A stretch of 64,000 bases of DNA from Stieleria bergensis (GTDB lineage Bacteria > Planctomycetota > Planctomycetia > Pirellulales > Pirellulaceae): positions 6,687,566 to 6,751,565 of the forward strand of contig CP036272.1 of the NCBI GenBank assembly GCA_007745635.1, in the 5' to 3' direction. Both the position numbers and the translations under genes were made by a program. Below, one piece after another: positions 16,972-25,832 of this stretch (position 1 is the stretch's first letter; each line of letters starts with the position of its first letter). The notes under the pieces are model-generated. The model was not told the DNA's origin. It saw only the letters and a program-made list of their open reading frames with translations, and searched no databases.

Positions 16972-18096
16972 ATGAGCGTTTACCAGTACGTCTATTTTGC
17001 CGCAGTCGACAAACCTCTCGATAACCAGCAACTTGAGTACATGCGTCACCAGTCGACGCGGGCGGAGGTGACGCGGTGGCAATTCACAAACGAGTACCAT
17101 TACGGTGATTTCCACGGCAACTCGCTTGAGATGATGCGACGCGGATACGACGTGCACCCGCACTACGCAAACTACGGTGTCCGCAAGTTGATGTTTCGAT
17201 TGCCATTGGGCCTGCCCGTGGGTGCGAAACCGTTCAAAGCCTATGCGACCGAGTACGGCCTCGAATGGAAGAAGGACAAACGCGGAAAAGGGGGCGTACT
17301 TTCGATCCAACCTGAATGTGACGCGGGCTTCTACAGCGAGGATTACTTCGACTTCGAGCGAATGGTCGCCTGCCTTCCGAAAATCCGCGAAGGGTTGATG
17401 ACCGGTGACACGCGGGGGCTCTACCTTGCCTGGCTGGCATCCAATTGGAATGAAGAATCTCTCGAGCCGCCCGTACCCGCTGGCCTAGGAAAGCTCCCGC
17501 CCGAGCTTGCCGAATTGACTGACTTCTACGAACTCGATAGCGATCTTCTCGCTGCCACCAATGAACAGTCGCCGAAACTTCCCGGCCAAGCTGCCCGTGA
17601 GCCGGACATAGATCAATGGTTGGCTAACCATTCACCCGATACCCTGCGCGCACTCATGCGGCGTGTTCTTCACGATGACGCGGCAGCGGTGCGCGCCGAA
17701 TCGCTAGCCGCCATGCGGAACCAGTCCGGCAAGGCCACGTGGCCGATCAATGCCGGCTCTCGCACGCTCGAAGAACTCCGGGAGCTGGCAAACACAAAAG
17801 CGGATCAACGGAAGAAACGCGAACTTGCCAGCGAGAAACGCAAACTCGAAAAACGACTCGCCAAAATACGCAAAGATCCCGCTGCAGCGATCGCGGATGC
17901 CGAAAAGCTAATTCAAACTCGTTCGACTCAAAATTACACAAAAGCCGCGCAGGTGCTCGCCGAACTCCGCGAAGCGGTTGGTGGCGATGAAGGATCGCGA
18001 ATCGCTGACCAAGCCGCCAAGAAGATTGCCAAGAAATATCCAACGCTCAGTTACGCCAAGCGGGCGTTCAAAGAAGAAGGATTGAACTACCGATAA
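16972..18096 (+). CDS. Conserved hypothetical protein, 374 aa
   Basis: Belongs to an uncharacterised family I know from planctomycetes and myxobacteria, often near SWIM zinc-finger genes. The N-terminus is typical: YQYVYFAAVDKPLDNQQLEY, then VTRWQFTNEYHYGDFHGNS and VHPHYANYGVRKLMFRLP. Residues about 1-150 form this domain. Residues about 260-300 are a strongly charged Lys/Glu helix (coiled coil), and the C-terminus (residues 330-374) is helical and basic, ending AKRAFKEEGLNYR. No enzyme motif, signal or membrane segment. No SWIM partner is adjacent here. GGAG nine bases before ATG 16972 supports the start. Confidence 0.75.
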   Translation: MSVYQYVYFAAVDKPLDNQQLEYMRHQSTRAEVTRWQFTNEYHYGDFHGNSLEMMRRGYDVHPHYANYGVRKLMFRLPLGLPVGAKPFKAYATEYGLEWKKDKRGKGGVLSIQPECDAGFYSEDYFDFERMVACLPKIREGLMTGDTRGLYLAWLASNWNEESLEPPVPAGLGKLPPELAELTDFYELDSDLLAATNEQSPKLPGQAAREPDIDQWLANHSPDTLRALMRRVLHDDAAAVRAESLAAMRNQSGKATWPINAGSRTLEELRELANTKADQRKKRELASEKRKLEKRLAKIRKDPAAAIADAEKLIQTRSTQNYTKAAQVLAELREAVGGDEGSRIADQAAKKIAKKYPTLSYAKRAFKEEGLNYR

Positions 18097-18144
18097 AACG
18101 CCGCGTAAAATAAACCCGCAAGAGGCCTGGCGTGCTCACCGTAG

Positions 18145-18702
18145 CTAAGGAGGTAAAGCACCGACTCGCCTACCATGCTCGTAAACATCAGCCAACTGAT
18201 AAGGACGTTCCAGGTTGCTGTTGTCGTAAACCAAGACATGGGGCATGCATGCGATGGCGCGTTGAAGGTTCGCTTTCGTTCGCTCGAATCGCGATTTCAG
18301 TTTTTCGTCGGGCACGTCATGCCCACCCTGGCTGGCTCGCATCGCCACACGTCGGATCGATTCGCCGACCTCATGTAACTGGATAAAGATCAACACCACG
18401 GTGTAACCCGCATCCGAGTACTTGGCGAGAGTGTCCACTTTGTCACCGACGGGATCGGAGAGCACCGTTTCAAAGATGAAACTCTCGCGATGAGTCACCA
18501 GTGAAGATCGGATAGACGCTGCCAACTCGGCCGCCTCGTATGCGGTGATCTCCAGTCCTTTTGCGATAATATCCGCATTGATGAAACGAAGGCCACAGTC
18601 GGAAAGAAAGGTTTCAAAGAAGGTTGATTTGCCCGCGCCATTCGATCCGGCGAGGGCTACAACGATGGGCCGTTGGTCCAGAAACGCAAACGGTAGGCTC
18701 AA
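18145..18702 (-). CDS. Zeta-toxin-like P-loop kinase
   Basis: A 185-aa P-loop protein of the zeta toxin / AAA_33 type; zeta toxins phosphorylate UDP-amino sugars and block wall synthesis. The Walker A motif GSNGAGKST spans residues 19-27; residues 36-45 (FINADIIAKG) match the Asp-containing substrate segment of zeta-like kinases, and FIFETVLSDP follows. The C-terminal part HVLVYDNSNLERPYQLA is also usual. The gene overlaps the upstream ParD-like gene (ATGA at 18699-18702), so the pair forms an operon. Toxicity is inferred from that pairing. Confidence 0.83.
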   Translation of the reverse strand: MSLPFAFLDQRPIVVALAGSNGAGKSTFFETFLSDCGLRFINADIIAKGLEITAYEAAELAASIRSSLVTHRESFIFETVLSDPVGDKVDTLAKYSDAGYTVVLIFIQLHEVGESIRRVAMRASQGGHDVPDEKLKSRFERTKANLQRAIACMPHVLVYDNSNLERPYQLADVYEHGRRVGALPP

Positions 18703-19076
18703 CGGTCGTCACCGACTTCTTCAAACTGCCGATCGACAAATCGACCAATGGTTTCAGTACCGTCGGCTTCGATACGTCGAAGTAGATCGGGCTTTCCCGG
18801 CACCGGTTTGTAATGTGGATAAGGACGCTTCTTCAGATAAGCGTCCACTTGCTTGCGCCCCTTGGCGGTATCGACCTCAGCGATCGCTTGCGAAAGGAGG
18901 CGTTCGGAACCTGATCGCAGAATCAGCATCGAGCGGTCGCCGCGCAAGAGCGGTTCGATCGACTTGCCCAAACCGGCCCAGAACTCAATCTGTCCGGCAA
19001 TGCTCCGCTGCGAGAAGGGCACGACTGCTCGTGCGTCGTCGACAAGTTCGTCCGATAGTTTCACTGGCTGTCCCAT
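18699..19076 (-). CDS. ParD-like antitoxin
   Basis: A 125-aa protein opening MGQPVKLSDELVDDARAVVP, then FSQRSIAGQIEFWAGLGKSI, which matches ParD-like (PF11903-type) antitoxins with a ribbon-helix-helix. The C-terminal half (KGRKQVDAYLKKRPYPHYKP, ETIGRFVDRQFEEVGDD) probably wraps the toxin. Encoded first, overlapping the zeta-like gene by four bases. A perfect inverted repeat just upstream (19096-19112) is a likely autoregulatory operator. Confidence 0.8.
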   Translation of the reverse strand: MGQPVKLSDELVDDARAVVPFSQRSIAGQIEFWAGLGKSIEPLLRGDRSMLILRSGSERLLSQAIAEVDTAKGRKQVDAYLKKRPYPHYKPVPGKPDLLRRIEADGTETIGRFVDRQFEEVGDDR

Positions 19077-19095
19077 GAATCACCTCTACCCATAT

Positions 19096-19112
19096 GGTAG
19101 CATTTTGCTACC
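19096..19112. promoter_or_regulatory. Inverted-repeat operator upstream of the TA pair
   Basis: GGTAGC-ATTTT-GCTACC, a perfect six-base inverted repeat with a five-base spacer, 20 bases before the ATG of the ParD-like gene. Ribbon-helix-helix antitoxins normally bind such repeats over their own promoter. Assignment as operator is inferred from position and symmetry. Confidence 0.5.
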
Positions 19113-19288
19113 GACCAGTCCAGCAATTTTGAAAACCAGAGCGAAGCGGACGCGAAACGTGTCTCCCCTCGTCCGTCAGTTGCCGTAATTTGCGGTGTTT
19201 TTGGCCGTTCGACGCTAACCACTCAGGCAACCGATCCAACCCCGATTTGAGCTGTATTTTAGAAAGCGAAAACTCTCGCGAACCAGTT

Positions 19289-19322
19289 AACGCCCGTCGG
19301 TCCCGCATGACCCGCGGGCGTT
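19289..19322 (+). terminator. Strong GC hairpin, possible terminator
   Basis: AACGCCCG pairs with CGGGCGTT around an inner GGTC/GACC stem and a six-base loop, followed on the plus strand by TTTCTCGTTT. It sits in the otherwise empty 19113-19420 interval between the TA operon and element copy C. Plus-strand genes that would need it are not close, so it may be a relic or a bidirectional structure. Confidence 0.35.
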
Positions 19323-19420
19323 TCTCGTTTCCGCCCCCTTTTTCGCGGTCTTTCCACGCTGCGGCGGCCGAATCCCACGTTCCAACTTTCGCGGAGAGAC
19401 TCCGGACTGCCGAGTCCAAC

Positions 19421-19907
19421 CCGCGCGGTACAAAAACTTCGAGCACTAGAAATTGAGTGATTCTCGGTGCGTGAACTTGGTTTCCCAAACGCGTCTTTGC
19501 GAACTCTTGAGGTGAGGCGGGGCAGCTATCTTTGCTTGGCCGTCGATTGTGCTCGGCTTGGTCACTGACCGCGCAGCAGCGAACGATTGCTCTTTGACAA
19601 TTTGGTGAAGCGAAGACTGAGCTAAGCTGCTGCTCGAGATGGCTTTAGCAGGCCACCAATCGTCGCGTCTTATCACGTCGCACGATCGGCAAGCGATGTC
19701 TCGCTTTGTGTTCAACCGTTATTGCCACGAAGAAATGGAGAACCGGTTAACACAAGCTGTTAACCGAGGCGGCATCAAAAGGCCCAAGAGTTGGAACCGA
19801 ATGAGGCCGCCGAAGAATTGGTTTCGCCCGTCAGTCGCATCCGTCCAACGCATTGCTCAATTCCACGAAACAGAGAATCGGCGTCAATTGAGTTGTGTAC
19901 GGGGAGG
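19421..19907. mobile_element. Non-autonomous element, copy C
   Basis: About 487 bases, the shortest copy. Left end CCGCGCGGTACA at 19421; right end TGTACGGGGAGG to 19907. The left ~240 bases resemble copy A including the tail of the transposase reading region, then it jumps (near 19660) to the right ~240 bases, which are nearly identical to those of copy B. It is inserted so that its right end replaces the 3' end of the minus-strand kinase-like gene. No coding capacity of its own. Confidence 0.75.
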
Positions 19908-21298
19908 TCTCGCTTTGACGAGACCAACATCAGCCACTGAGAGCTGGTGAGACCTCTGCCTTGACTGCCTTTCCACCGCGGGTACGGAACACTTCGGAAT
20001 TGATGGGATAGGCGATGCACTCGAGTCGGCGTGACCTTGGAAAGAATCCAATGCACCAGAAACATCAAACCAAATGTCACTGGCTTCGACTTTGATTCCA
20101 GTCGTTGCTCTTGGCGAAACTGAACGACTTTGCGATCTACGAAGCCACCAAGCCGATGCTTGCGATAATCCCGGTCGGTACAGAAAAGGCGAAAACGCTT
20201 ACGAGCCTCTCGATTGCCGCAGAGCTTTTGCAACCCTTTGCCCAAGCCGCCAGGTAGCATCCCTACCCAATAGATGGGTCGACTGTAAAGCCTTGCACTG
20301 TTGCGAAACCGCTGATCGGTTTCACTGTCTGTTCGCCCTGTTCGGCACCAATGGTCCAATGTCTGTTGGCGATAGCGCGATTGAAATTCGGAGCTGAGGA
20401 ACGGAAGACCGCTCCGGAACATACTGACTTCAGCCGCTTTCCAGGCCTTGGAATGAGCGATCAAGGAATCAATATCACAACGAAGATCAGCCAAGCCATC
20501 CTCACCGATTGCTTCCTCAATCTGTTGACTGTTCTGGTCAATGAATGCCGTTAGCCCTTGAGGATCCACATCATCAAAGAGCGGCCACGACTTCAATCGC
20601 AAACCGGCAAGCACGTAATGCATCACCAGAATTGCAGGAATACCAGACTCAAGATCAACCACGACGTACCCCGATTCGGTACGAAGTAAGTTCGCTGTTG
20701 ATACCACTGCGGACTTGCTGACCTGCCAGCCAGAGCCCACCATTCCAGATTCGCGGAATAGCGTTTCCAGGCGACTCATCAGCGACAACAGTTCATCAAT
20801 TTCGCCCTGTTCAGCATCCTGCTGAGGCGTCTTTGACCAAGGCAACGAGTTGCGAAGTCGGCGGGTAAAAGCTGGAGCTGGCCGAATCCCTCTTCCCTTG
20901 ATGAATTCAGCCGCTAGCGAATAGGCACCTTCTTCGGGATTCCAGCGTACATAAAGCGGCTCTGCGATAGCTGCTTCAGGTACAAACACGCGAATCAGCT
21001 GCGAGGCAACTCGCCTGCGATAGTAACAAGCAAAGATCGCATCTCGATTCGCTTGGTAACCGAAGGGTGCTTGAAAGAATGCGCGGTAAATAAACCGAGT
21101 CAACAACCCTGGCGCAAAGATCTTTTCAACACACTCGGTCTCACGCCCAGAATAATCGGTAGCAGAAACCAACACGGCTGTAGCCGCACGCCCATTACCC
21201 AACACACGCACCGGTTCAACGTGCGTTGGTTGTAGACGCCCCCCAGGTTCACTGATGGAGTCGCTGATTTGGGGATTGAGTTGGCTCTGTTGCTGCAT
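19775..21298 (-). CDS. Kinase-like hypothetical protein, 3' end replaced by element C
   Basis: A 507-aa frame, of which the first ~464 residues are native and the last ~43 are translated from element copy C (DLPVHNSIDADSLFRGIEQC..., the same reading seen at the end of copy A). The N-terminus has a kinase-like glycine-rich strand, RVLGNGRAATAVLV, followed by a Lys in CVEKIFAPG, and later GYVVVDLESGIPA, reminiscent of the metal-binding Asp segment of ABC1/RIO-type atypical kinases. I see no clear HRD motif. The gene is probably truncated, so activity is doubtful. No operon partner. Confidence 0.5.
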   Translation of the reverse strand: MQQQSQLNPQISDSISEPGGRLQPTHVEPVRVLGNGRAATAVLVSATDYSGRETECVEKIFAPGLLTRFIYRAFFQAPFGYQANRDAIFACYYRRRVASQLIRVFVPEAAIAEPLYVRWNPEEGAYSLAAEFIKGRGIRPAPAFTRRLRNSLPWSKTPQQDAEQGEIDELLSLMSRLETLFRESGMVGSGWQVSKSAVVSTANLLRTESGYVVVDLESGIPAILVMHYVLAGLRLKSWPLFDDVDPQGLTAFIDQNSQQIEEAIGEDGLADLRCDIDSLIAHSKAWKAAEVSMFRSGLPFLSSEFQSRYRQQTLDHWCRTGRTDSETDQRFRNSARLYSRPIYWVGMLPGGLGKGLQKLCGNREARKRFRLFCTDRDYRKHRLGGFVDRKVVQFRQEQRLESKSKPVTFGLMFLVHWILSKVTPTRVHRLSHQFRSVPYPRWKGSQGRGLTSSQWLMLVSSKRDLPVHNSIDADSLFRGIEQCVGRMRLTGETNSSAASFGSNSWAF

Positions 21299-21528
21299 AA
21301 CAAACTATGAAGTTAGCCGGCGTTCACCGGACCATTCAATGTGCTGAGGCAACGATCACAATGCCAGTAATTGCGATGATTTCACCTCTAGTAGGAGTGC
21401 GTGAAAAACACACTCCCGAGGAGGTTAGCAATAACCCTCACCCGGCCGCAATAGCACTCAAAACAGCAGCAAATCGTCAAAAAACGGGGCTCTTTCAGGG
21501 GTCAAGGAGCTGGAGCAATGCGGCGGAA

Positions 21529-22345
21529 CCGCGCGGTACAAAACCTTCGAGCACTAGAAATTGAGTGATTCTCGGTGCGTGAACTTGGTTTCCCAAACGC
21601 GTCTTTGCGAACTCTTGAGGTGAGGCGGGGCAGCTATCTTTGCTTGGGCGTCGATTCTGCTCAGCTTGGTCACTGACCGCGGAGCAGCGAACGATTGTTC
21701 TTTGACAATTGGGTGAAACGAAGACCGAGCTAAGCGACTGCTCGAGATGACTTCAGCAGGCCACCAAGCTCCTTGTGGCATTCCGCGCGGTACGCAACAC
21801 GGGCGGTTACTCGTGGGGCGAGGCCGAAGAAGAAACTGAAGCCACCAGCAAAAAGGCCCGCGCATTGGCACCTGATCGGCTCGCCGCCTCTCAGCTCATC
21901 CAAGGAATCACCAAAGAGATCATCAAGAATTTTAGCAACAGCTGGGACAGCCGCCTAGTTTCCCCGGTTGATCAAAGCCATCAACACGCGCCCACCGGCC
22001 GCACAGGATGCCACGTGCCGGCGCGACAATCGCGTTAGGTAGAACAGCGGCAAGGCAAGAAGTCGCCACACAATCGGCCAGCTGACTGGTTAACAGACCA
22101 GAGTGAAAAGCTTTTAACCAGGAGCAAATAACGGCACCTCCGTCACGTTATAGCGCTCTCGCGTGGCGAAACAATGGTGCTCTGGTTAACACAAGCGAGT
22201 CAACCGAGCAAAAGAGATTCGCAGCCGTTTCCCTCGTCAGACGGCCCGCCGAGCGGGACGCGAAATCGCTAAGCTCATAGCAAGAAGACACTTAAGAAAA
22301 GTTCTCCAAGAGAGAACGTACCGTTTTCCGTATTGTACGGGGAGG
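21529..22345. mobile_element. Element copy D, decayed and carrying foreign sequence
   Basis: About 817 bases. The left ~250 bases match copies A and C closely (from CCGCGCGGTACA at 21529). At about 21781 it switches to unrelated sequence (to ~21960), then returns to family sequence (gttgatcaaagccatc...) and continues to TGTACGGGGAGG at 22345, with the last ~200 bases strongly diverged. The foreign stretch is an open frame (FRAVRNTGGYSWGEAEEET...) that looks like the C-terminal piece of another gene. Confidence 0.6.
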
Positions 22346-22572
22346 CACTTTACACCCCGCGCTACGATCGGCTGCCTTATCGCAATGTACCAAGACCGAC
22401 ATTCCCGTTAGATCAGGTAGAAAGCTGAATTGCGGGCTAGTGACACCTATCAATCGGTGTTAAACCGTGCTAGGTTGTCGGCACCCACTTAGCGGGGACT
22501 ACTCGTTGACATTCGGCCAATTTCGGTCGGCACGATCTCGTCGCCTCCTCTGAGCCAACTCGAGGAGTCACA

Positions 22573-23766
22573 ATGTCAGCGTCCCCGTTCGCTATGTTGC
22601 CCAATGCGCCGACTGCCAATCACGAACTTACCACCACCGATGTAGCGATTCCCGTCCAATCGCGAAACGGCATTGGACGCAAGCGAGTCCCAACGGCAGT
22701 CGTCTATTGCGAAGCAAACTTCGGGTCCATCGACGGCAAGACCGCCAACGGACTCGTCCGTCATTCCGAGAAGTACCAGATCCTCTCCGTCATTGACAGC
22801 GAAAAGACGGGTCTGGACTCCGGCATCGTGCTTGATGAGAAGCCGAATGGAATTCCCATCTGCCGTGACCTCGCCGATGCACTGACGCACGCCCCCAGCA
22901 AACCCGACTACTTTATTTTTGGTACGGCACCGGCGAGTGGCATGTTGTCGTCACACGAGCGCGGCCTAGTGCTCGAGGCGATGGATCTCGGGATGAATAT
23001 CGTCAACGGTCTCCATGAATTCTTGAACGACGACCCAGTGTTCGCAGCGGCGTGCATCTCGAAGAACGTGAAAATCCTCGACGTTCGAAGGCCTCGCGCC
23101 AAAAAAGACCTGCGACTCTTTAGCGGTCGAATCGCCGAGGTCACCTGCCCGCGCATCGCCGTGCTCGGCACCGACTGTGCAATCGGCAAGCGCACAACCG
23201 CGAATGTCCTCGCCCGCGCGCTAAATGATCGCGGCGTGAAAACGGTGATGATCAGTACGGGCCAGACCGGCTTGATCCAGGGTGCCCGCTACGGGTTGGC
23301 GCTCGATGCCGTCCCGTCACAGTTCTGCTCCGGTGAGCTAGAATCCACCATCGTCGAAGCATTTGAGAACGAAAACCCCGACGTAATCATCATTGAAGGG
23401 CAAGGCTCGCTGAGTCATCCCGCCTATGCGACATCGTCCTTCATACTCCGAGGAAGTTGTCCGGACGGGGTCGTGCTGCAGCACGCCCCAGGACGAACAA
23501 GCCGCTGTGACTTTGACCAGATGGCAATGCCGACTCCGGCCGCCGAAATCAATCTCATCCAAACCTTTGCGAATACGAAAGTCATCGGCCTCACGATCAA
23601 CCACGAAAGCATGTCCGACGCCGAAGTCGATGGGGCCATCTCGCGGTACGAGAGCGAACTCCAGATTCCCGTCACCGATGCGTTAACCAGGTCACCCGAC
23701 CGATTGGTGGAGATGATCCTCGCAGCGTATCCGAAGCTTGAGAAGAAGCTGACCGTGGCCGCATAA
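22573..23766 (+). CDS. DUF1611 protein, DgcN-like (D-glutamate N-acetyltransferase family)
   Basis: A 397-aa DUF1611 protein. A family member (DgcN) N-acetylates D-glutamate in D-amino-acid catabolism. The N-terminal ~45 residues are variable; a Rossmann-like domain follows (PDYFIFGTAPASGM). The C-terminal P-loop-like domain carries VLGTDCAIGKRTTANVLARA, ISTGQTGLIQGARYG and DVIIIEGQGSLSHPAYATS. GAGGAG at 22562-22567, five bases before ATG, fixes the start. The stop overlaps the racemase ATG (TAATG), so the two work together. Substrate is not proven; D-glutamate or another D-amino acid is the natural guess. Confidence 0.87.
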   Translation: MSASPFAMLPNAPTANHELTTTDVAIPVQSRNGIGRKRVPTAVVYCEANFGSIDGKTANGLVRHSEKYQILSVIDSEKTGLDSGIVLDEKPNGIPICRDLADALTHAPSKPDYFIFGTAPASGMLSSHERGLVLEAMDLGMNIVNGLHEFLNDDPVFAAACISKNVKILDVRRPRAKKDLRLFSGRIAEVTCPRIAVLGTDCAIGKRTTANVLARALNDRGVKTVMISTGQTGLIQGARYGLALDAVPSQFCSGELESTIVEAFENENPDVIIIEGQGSLSHPAYATSSFILRGSCPDGVVLQHAPGRTSRCDFDQMAMPTPAAEINLIQTFANTKVIGLTINHESMSDAEVDGAISRYESELQIPVTDALTRSPDRLVEMILAAYPKLEKKLTVAA

Positions 23767-24890
23767 TGAGCGCGCCGCGTTTGGAGATCGACCTCGACAA
23801 GATTGAGCACAACGCCCGCTCGCTGGTCGCACGGCTGGCCGATCGTGGCATCTCGGTCACGGCCGTCACAAAGGCCGCACTTGGCTCACCCGAGATTGCC
23901 CGCTCGTTGCTACAGGCGGGCGCGAGTGGACTCGGCGACTCGCGCATCGAGAACATCGAAGCGATGTGTCATGCCAATGTACCGGCGTCGATGACTCTCA
24001 TCCGATCTCCCATGCTCAGTCAAGTGGAGCGACTTGTCACGCACGTCGAAGTAAGCTTCAACACCGAATTGGACGTCATCCGCAAGATCTCGTTCTGCGC
24101 GCAAAAGGCGAGGCGGACACACGGGGTCGTGCTCATGGTCGAACTCGGAGACCTTCGTGAAGGCATCATGCCCGGCGAACTTGAGAACGCCGTACGCCAG
24201 ACACTTCGATTCCCGTATATCGCTTTTAAAGGTATCGGCACGAACCTCGCTTGCCGTAGTGGAGTGTCACCCGACGCCAGGAACATGGCAGAGTTGTCTA
24301 CACTCGCCGAATCGATCGAGGCGAAGTTCGGCCTAACGATTGAGGTCATCTCGGGCGGGAACTCCGCCAACGTCCCGTGGGCGCTGAGCGGCGCGGACAC
24401 TGGGCGAATCAACAATCTCCGCTTGGGTGAATCGATCCTGCTCGGTCGCGAGCCACTTCATCGCCAAAGAATCAACGGCCTGCACACCGACGCCATCACA
24501 CTCATCGCCGAGGTGATCGAGTCGAAGGTCAAGCCAACGCAGCCATGGGGCGAGATCGGACAGACCGCATTCGGGGCCAAGCCACCCACCCAGGATCGAG
24601 GTGACATCTGTCAAGCGATCCTCGCCATAGGACTTCAAGACACCGATGCGTGCGGCCTCGAGCCGCCTCCCGACATCAAGATCGTTGGGGCCAGTAGCGA
24701 CCATCTGATCGTGGAATCGGGTCTCCACCTCGTCCCCGTTGGCACCGAATTGACGTTCCAACTCAACTACAGTGCGCTGGTCCGTCTCATGACGTCACCC
24801 TTCGTCACGAAGGTCATCTCACCAAAAATTGGCTTGCCAGATGCGACGTTGCGAACTCGGGAGACGGGGCGGGCGTTTTTTGATGCTTGA
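23766..24890 (+). CDS. PLP-dependent ornithine/alanine-type racemase
   Basis: A 374-aa racemase of the ornithine racemase (Orr) branch of the alanine racemase N-terminal fold. Residues 8-40 include VTAVTKAALG, whose Lys should hold PLP. Further marks: GLGDSRIENI, VVLMVELGDLREGIMPGEL, ISGGNSANVPWAL and LRLGESILLGREPL, in the same order as clostridial ornithine racemase; near the C-terminus are AILAIGLQDTDACGLEPP and GASSDHLIVESG. It overlaps the DUF1611 stop. The pair probably interconverts and then processes a D-amino acid. Whether the substrate is ornithine, alanine or glutamate cannot be read. Confidence 0.85.
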   Translation: MSAPRLEIDLDKIEHNARSLVARLADRGISVTAVTKAALGSPEIARSLLQAGASGLGDSRIENIEAMCHANVPASMTLIRSPMLSQVERLVTHVEVSFNTELDVIRKISFCAQKARRTHGVVLMVELGDLREGIMPGELENAVRQTLRFPYIAFKGIGTNLACRSGVSPDARNMAELSTLAESIEAKFGLTIEVISGGNSANVPWALSGADTGRINNLRLGESILLGREPLHRQRINGLHTDAITLIAEVIESKVKPTQPWGEIGQTAFGAKPPTQDRGDICQAILAIGLQDTDACGLEPPPDIKIVGASSDHLIVESGLHLVPVGTELTFQLNYSALVRLMTSPFVTKVISPKIGLPDATLRTRETGRAFFDA

Positions 24891-25213
24891 CTTAATAAGC
24901 CATCAACCGAGTTCTGCTTTGGGGACGGAGTTTGAGCCTTGATGGGTTGCCTGGTTTCACTTGGGTGTCCAAGGCGTTTTTGACTGGGTGGCTGGGTTAG
25001 AAGGGCGTGCGTTTGACGGCTTGGCAGTGCGTTGACGCGGTGAGAGTGCGTTTGATTGGCCCGGTGGATTGAAATGGCTTGGTTTTGAGGGTTTTAGATT
25101 TGGTAATGGCATGCCGCTAGCCGGATCGATTTTCAATGACTCGATTTCCTGCTCATCAGTCGTGGCCCCGTTGTTGTTGATCATGGGGGTGGCCGCTGGT
25201 GCGGAGTAAATTG

Positions 25214-25233
25214 GTGCGTGCAAGCACAGCACC
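25214..25233 (+). repeat. GTGCGTGCAAGCAC intergenic repeat
   Basis: A 20-base unit GTGCGTGCAAGCACAGCACC, nearly identical to two units at 42914 and 42964. The core GTGC-AA-GCAC can form a tight stem. All copies are between genes. Confidence 0.6.
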
Positions 25234-25462
25234 CTACGATTCTCCCCGAGCAATTCCATCGTCTATCGCGACTTCCTCCTTCGCGCTCTTCGCGTCCTTC
25301 GTGGTTTATTTCCGGTTTATAACCAATGCCGGGGATGGCAAGTTTTTGGTGCTACCCGCTATTGGGGACGCTGCCGCACGACCGATCGATTTAACGAATC
25401 GCAAGCGGCATCCACTGCCAAGGGAACGATTGATCGACAAGCGTTTGCCGCGTCAGTCCGTT

Positions 25463-25488
25463 CCCAGGGTGCGCTGCGCGACCCTGGG
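25463..25488 (+). repeat. CCCAGGGT palindromic repeat, copy 1
   Basis: CCCAGGGT and ACCCTGGG flank a ten-base GC centre. It is followed by a conserved downstream half (gaacaccttcggcgttcgg). A closely similar 60-base unit is at 61435, and a variant in reverse orientation at 25648. Confidence 0.65.
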
Positions 25489-25647
25489 CTATGGGGTAGA
25501 ACACCTTCGGCGTTCGGAAATCTGGATGCGATTGTGAAAGCCATCGCCTTGGCTTTGGCAGGTTACTTGGGCGTGTTTCTCTGATCATGTGTTCGAAGGA
25601 ACGTCAGGCTGGACTGGCGAACAACGTAGGTGCTCCACTTTCACAGC

Positions 25648-25673
25648 CCAAGGTCGCGAAGCGCACCTTGGGT
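25648..25673 (-). repeat. CCCAGGGT palindromic repeat, copy 2 (reverse)
   Basis: CCCAAGGT/ACCTTGGG with the centre CGCGAAGCGC, preceded by gaacaacgtaggtgctcc, so it is the family in opposite orientation with compensating changes (both arms carry the substitution), which argues that the hairpin is maintained. Confidence 0.6.
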
Positions 25674-25788
25674 AGGAGCTGTGCAACCAGTCCTTGATCC
25701 TGAGGATCTCGGCCGGTAAACCGTCCTAGCAGCTGGCTCTGCTCTTGCGGAATCGGCAAGTCCTGGTGATGTCAGCACGTACAAAAAG

Positions 25789-25832
25789 AGAACCCTGTGC
25801 GAAAAGTGGCAGGAGGGTTCTGTACGGGGAGG
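25789..25832 (+). repeat. Hairpin plus element-end 12-mer; possible group II intron domain V relic
   Basis: AGAACCCT (25789) pairs with AGGGTTCT (25814-25821), enclosing a GCGAAAAGTGG interior, a size and shape reminiscent of group II intron domain V; then comes TGTACGGGGAGG (25821-25832), the same 12-mer that ends copies C and D of the insertion family. No reverse transcriptase gene is nearby, so at most a 3' fragment. Assignment is tentative. Confidence 0.3.

Noticed and set aside
19289-19322. Hairpin considered as an integron attC site
   Set aside because: No matching conserved core boxes at the ends and no integrase or cassette structure nearby.
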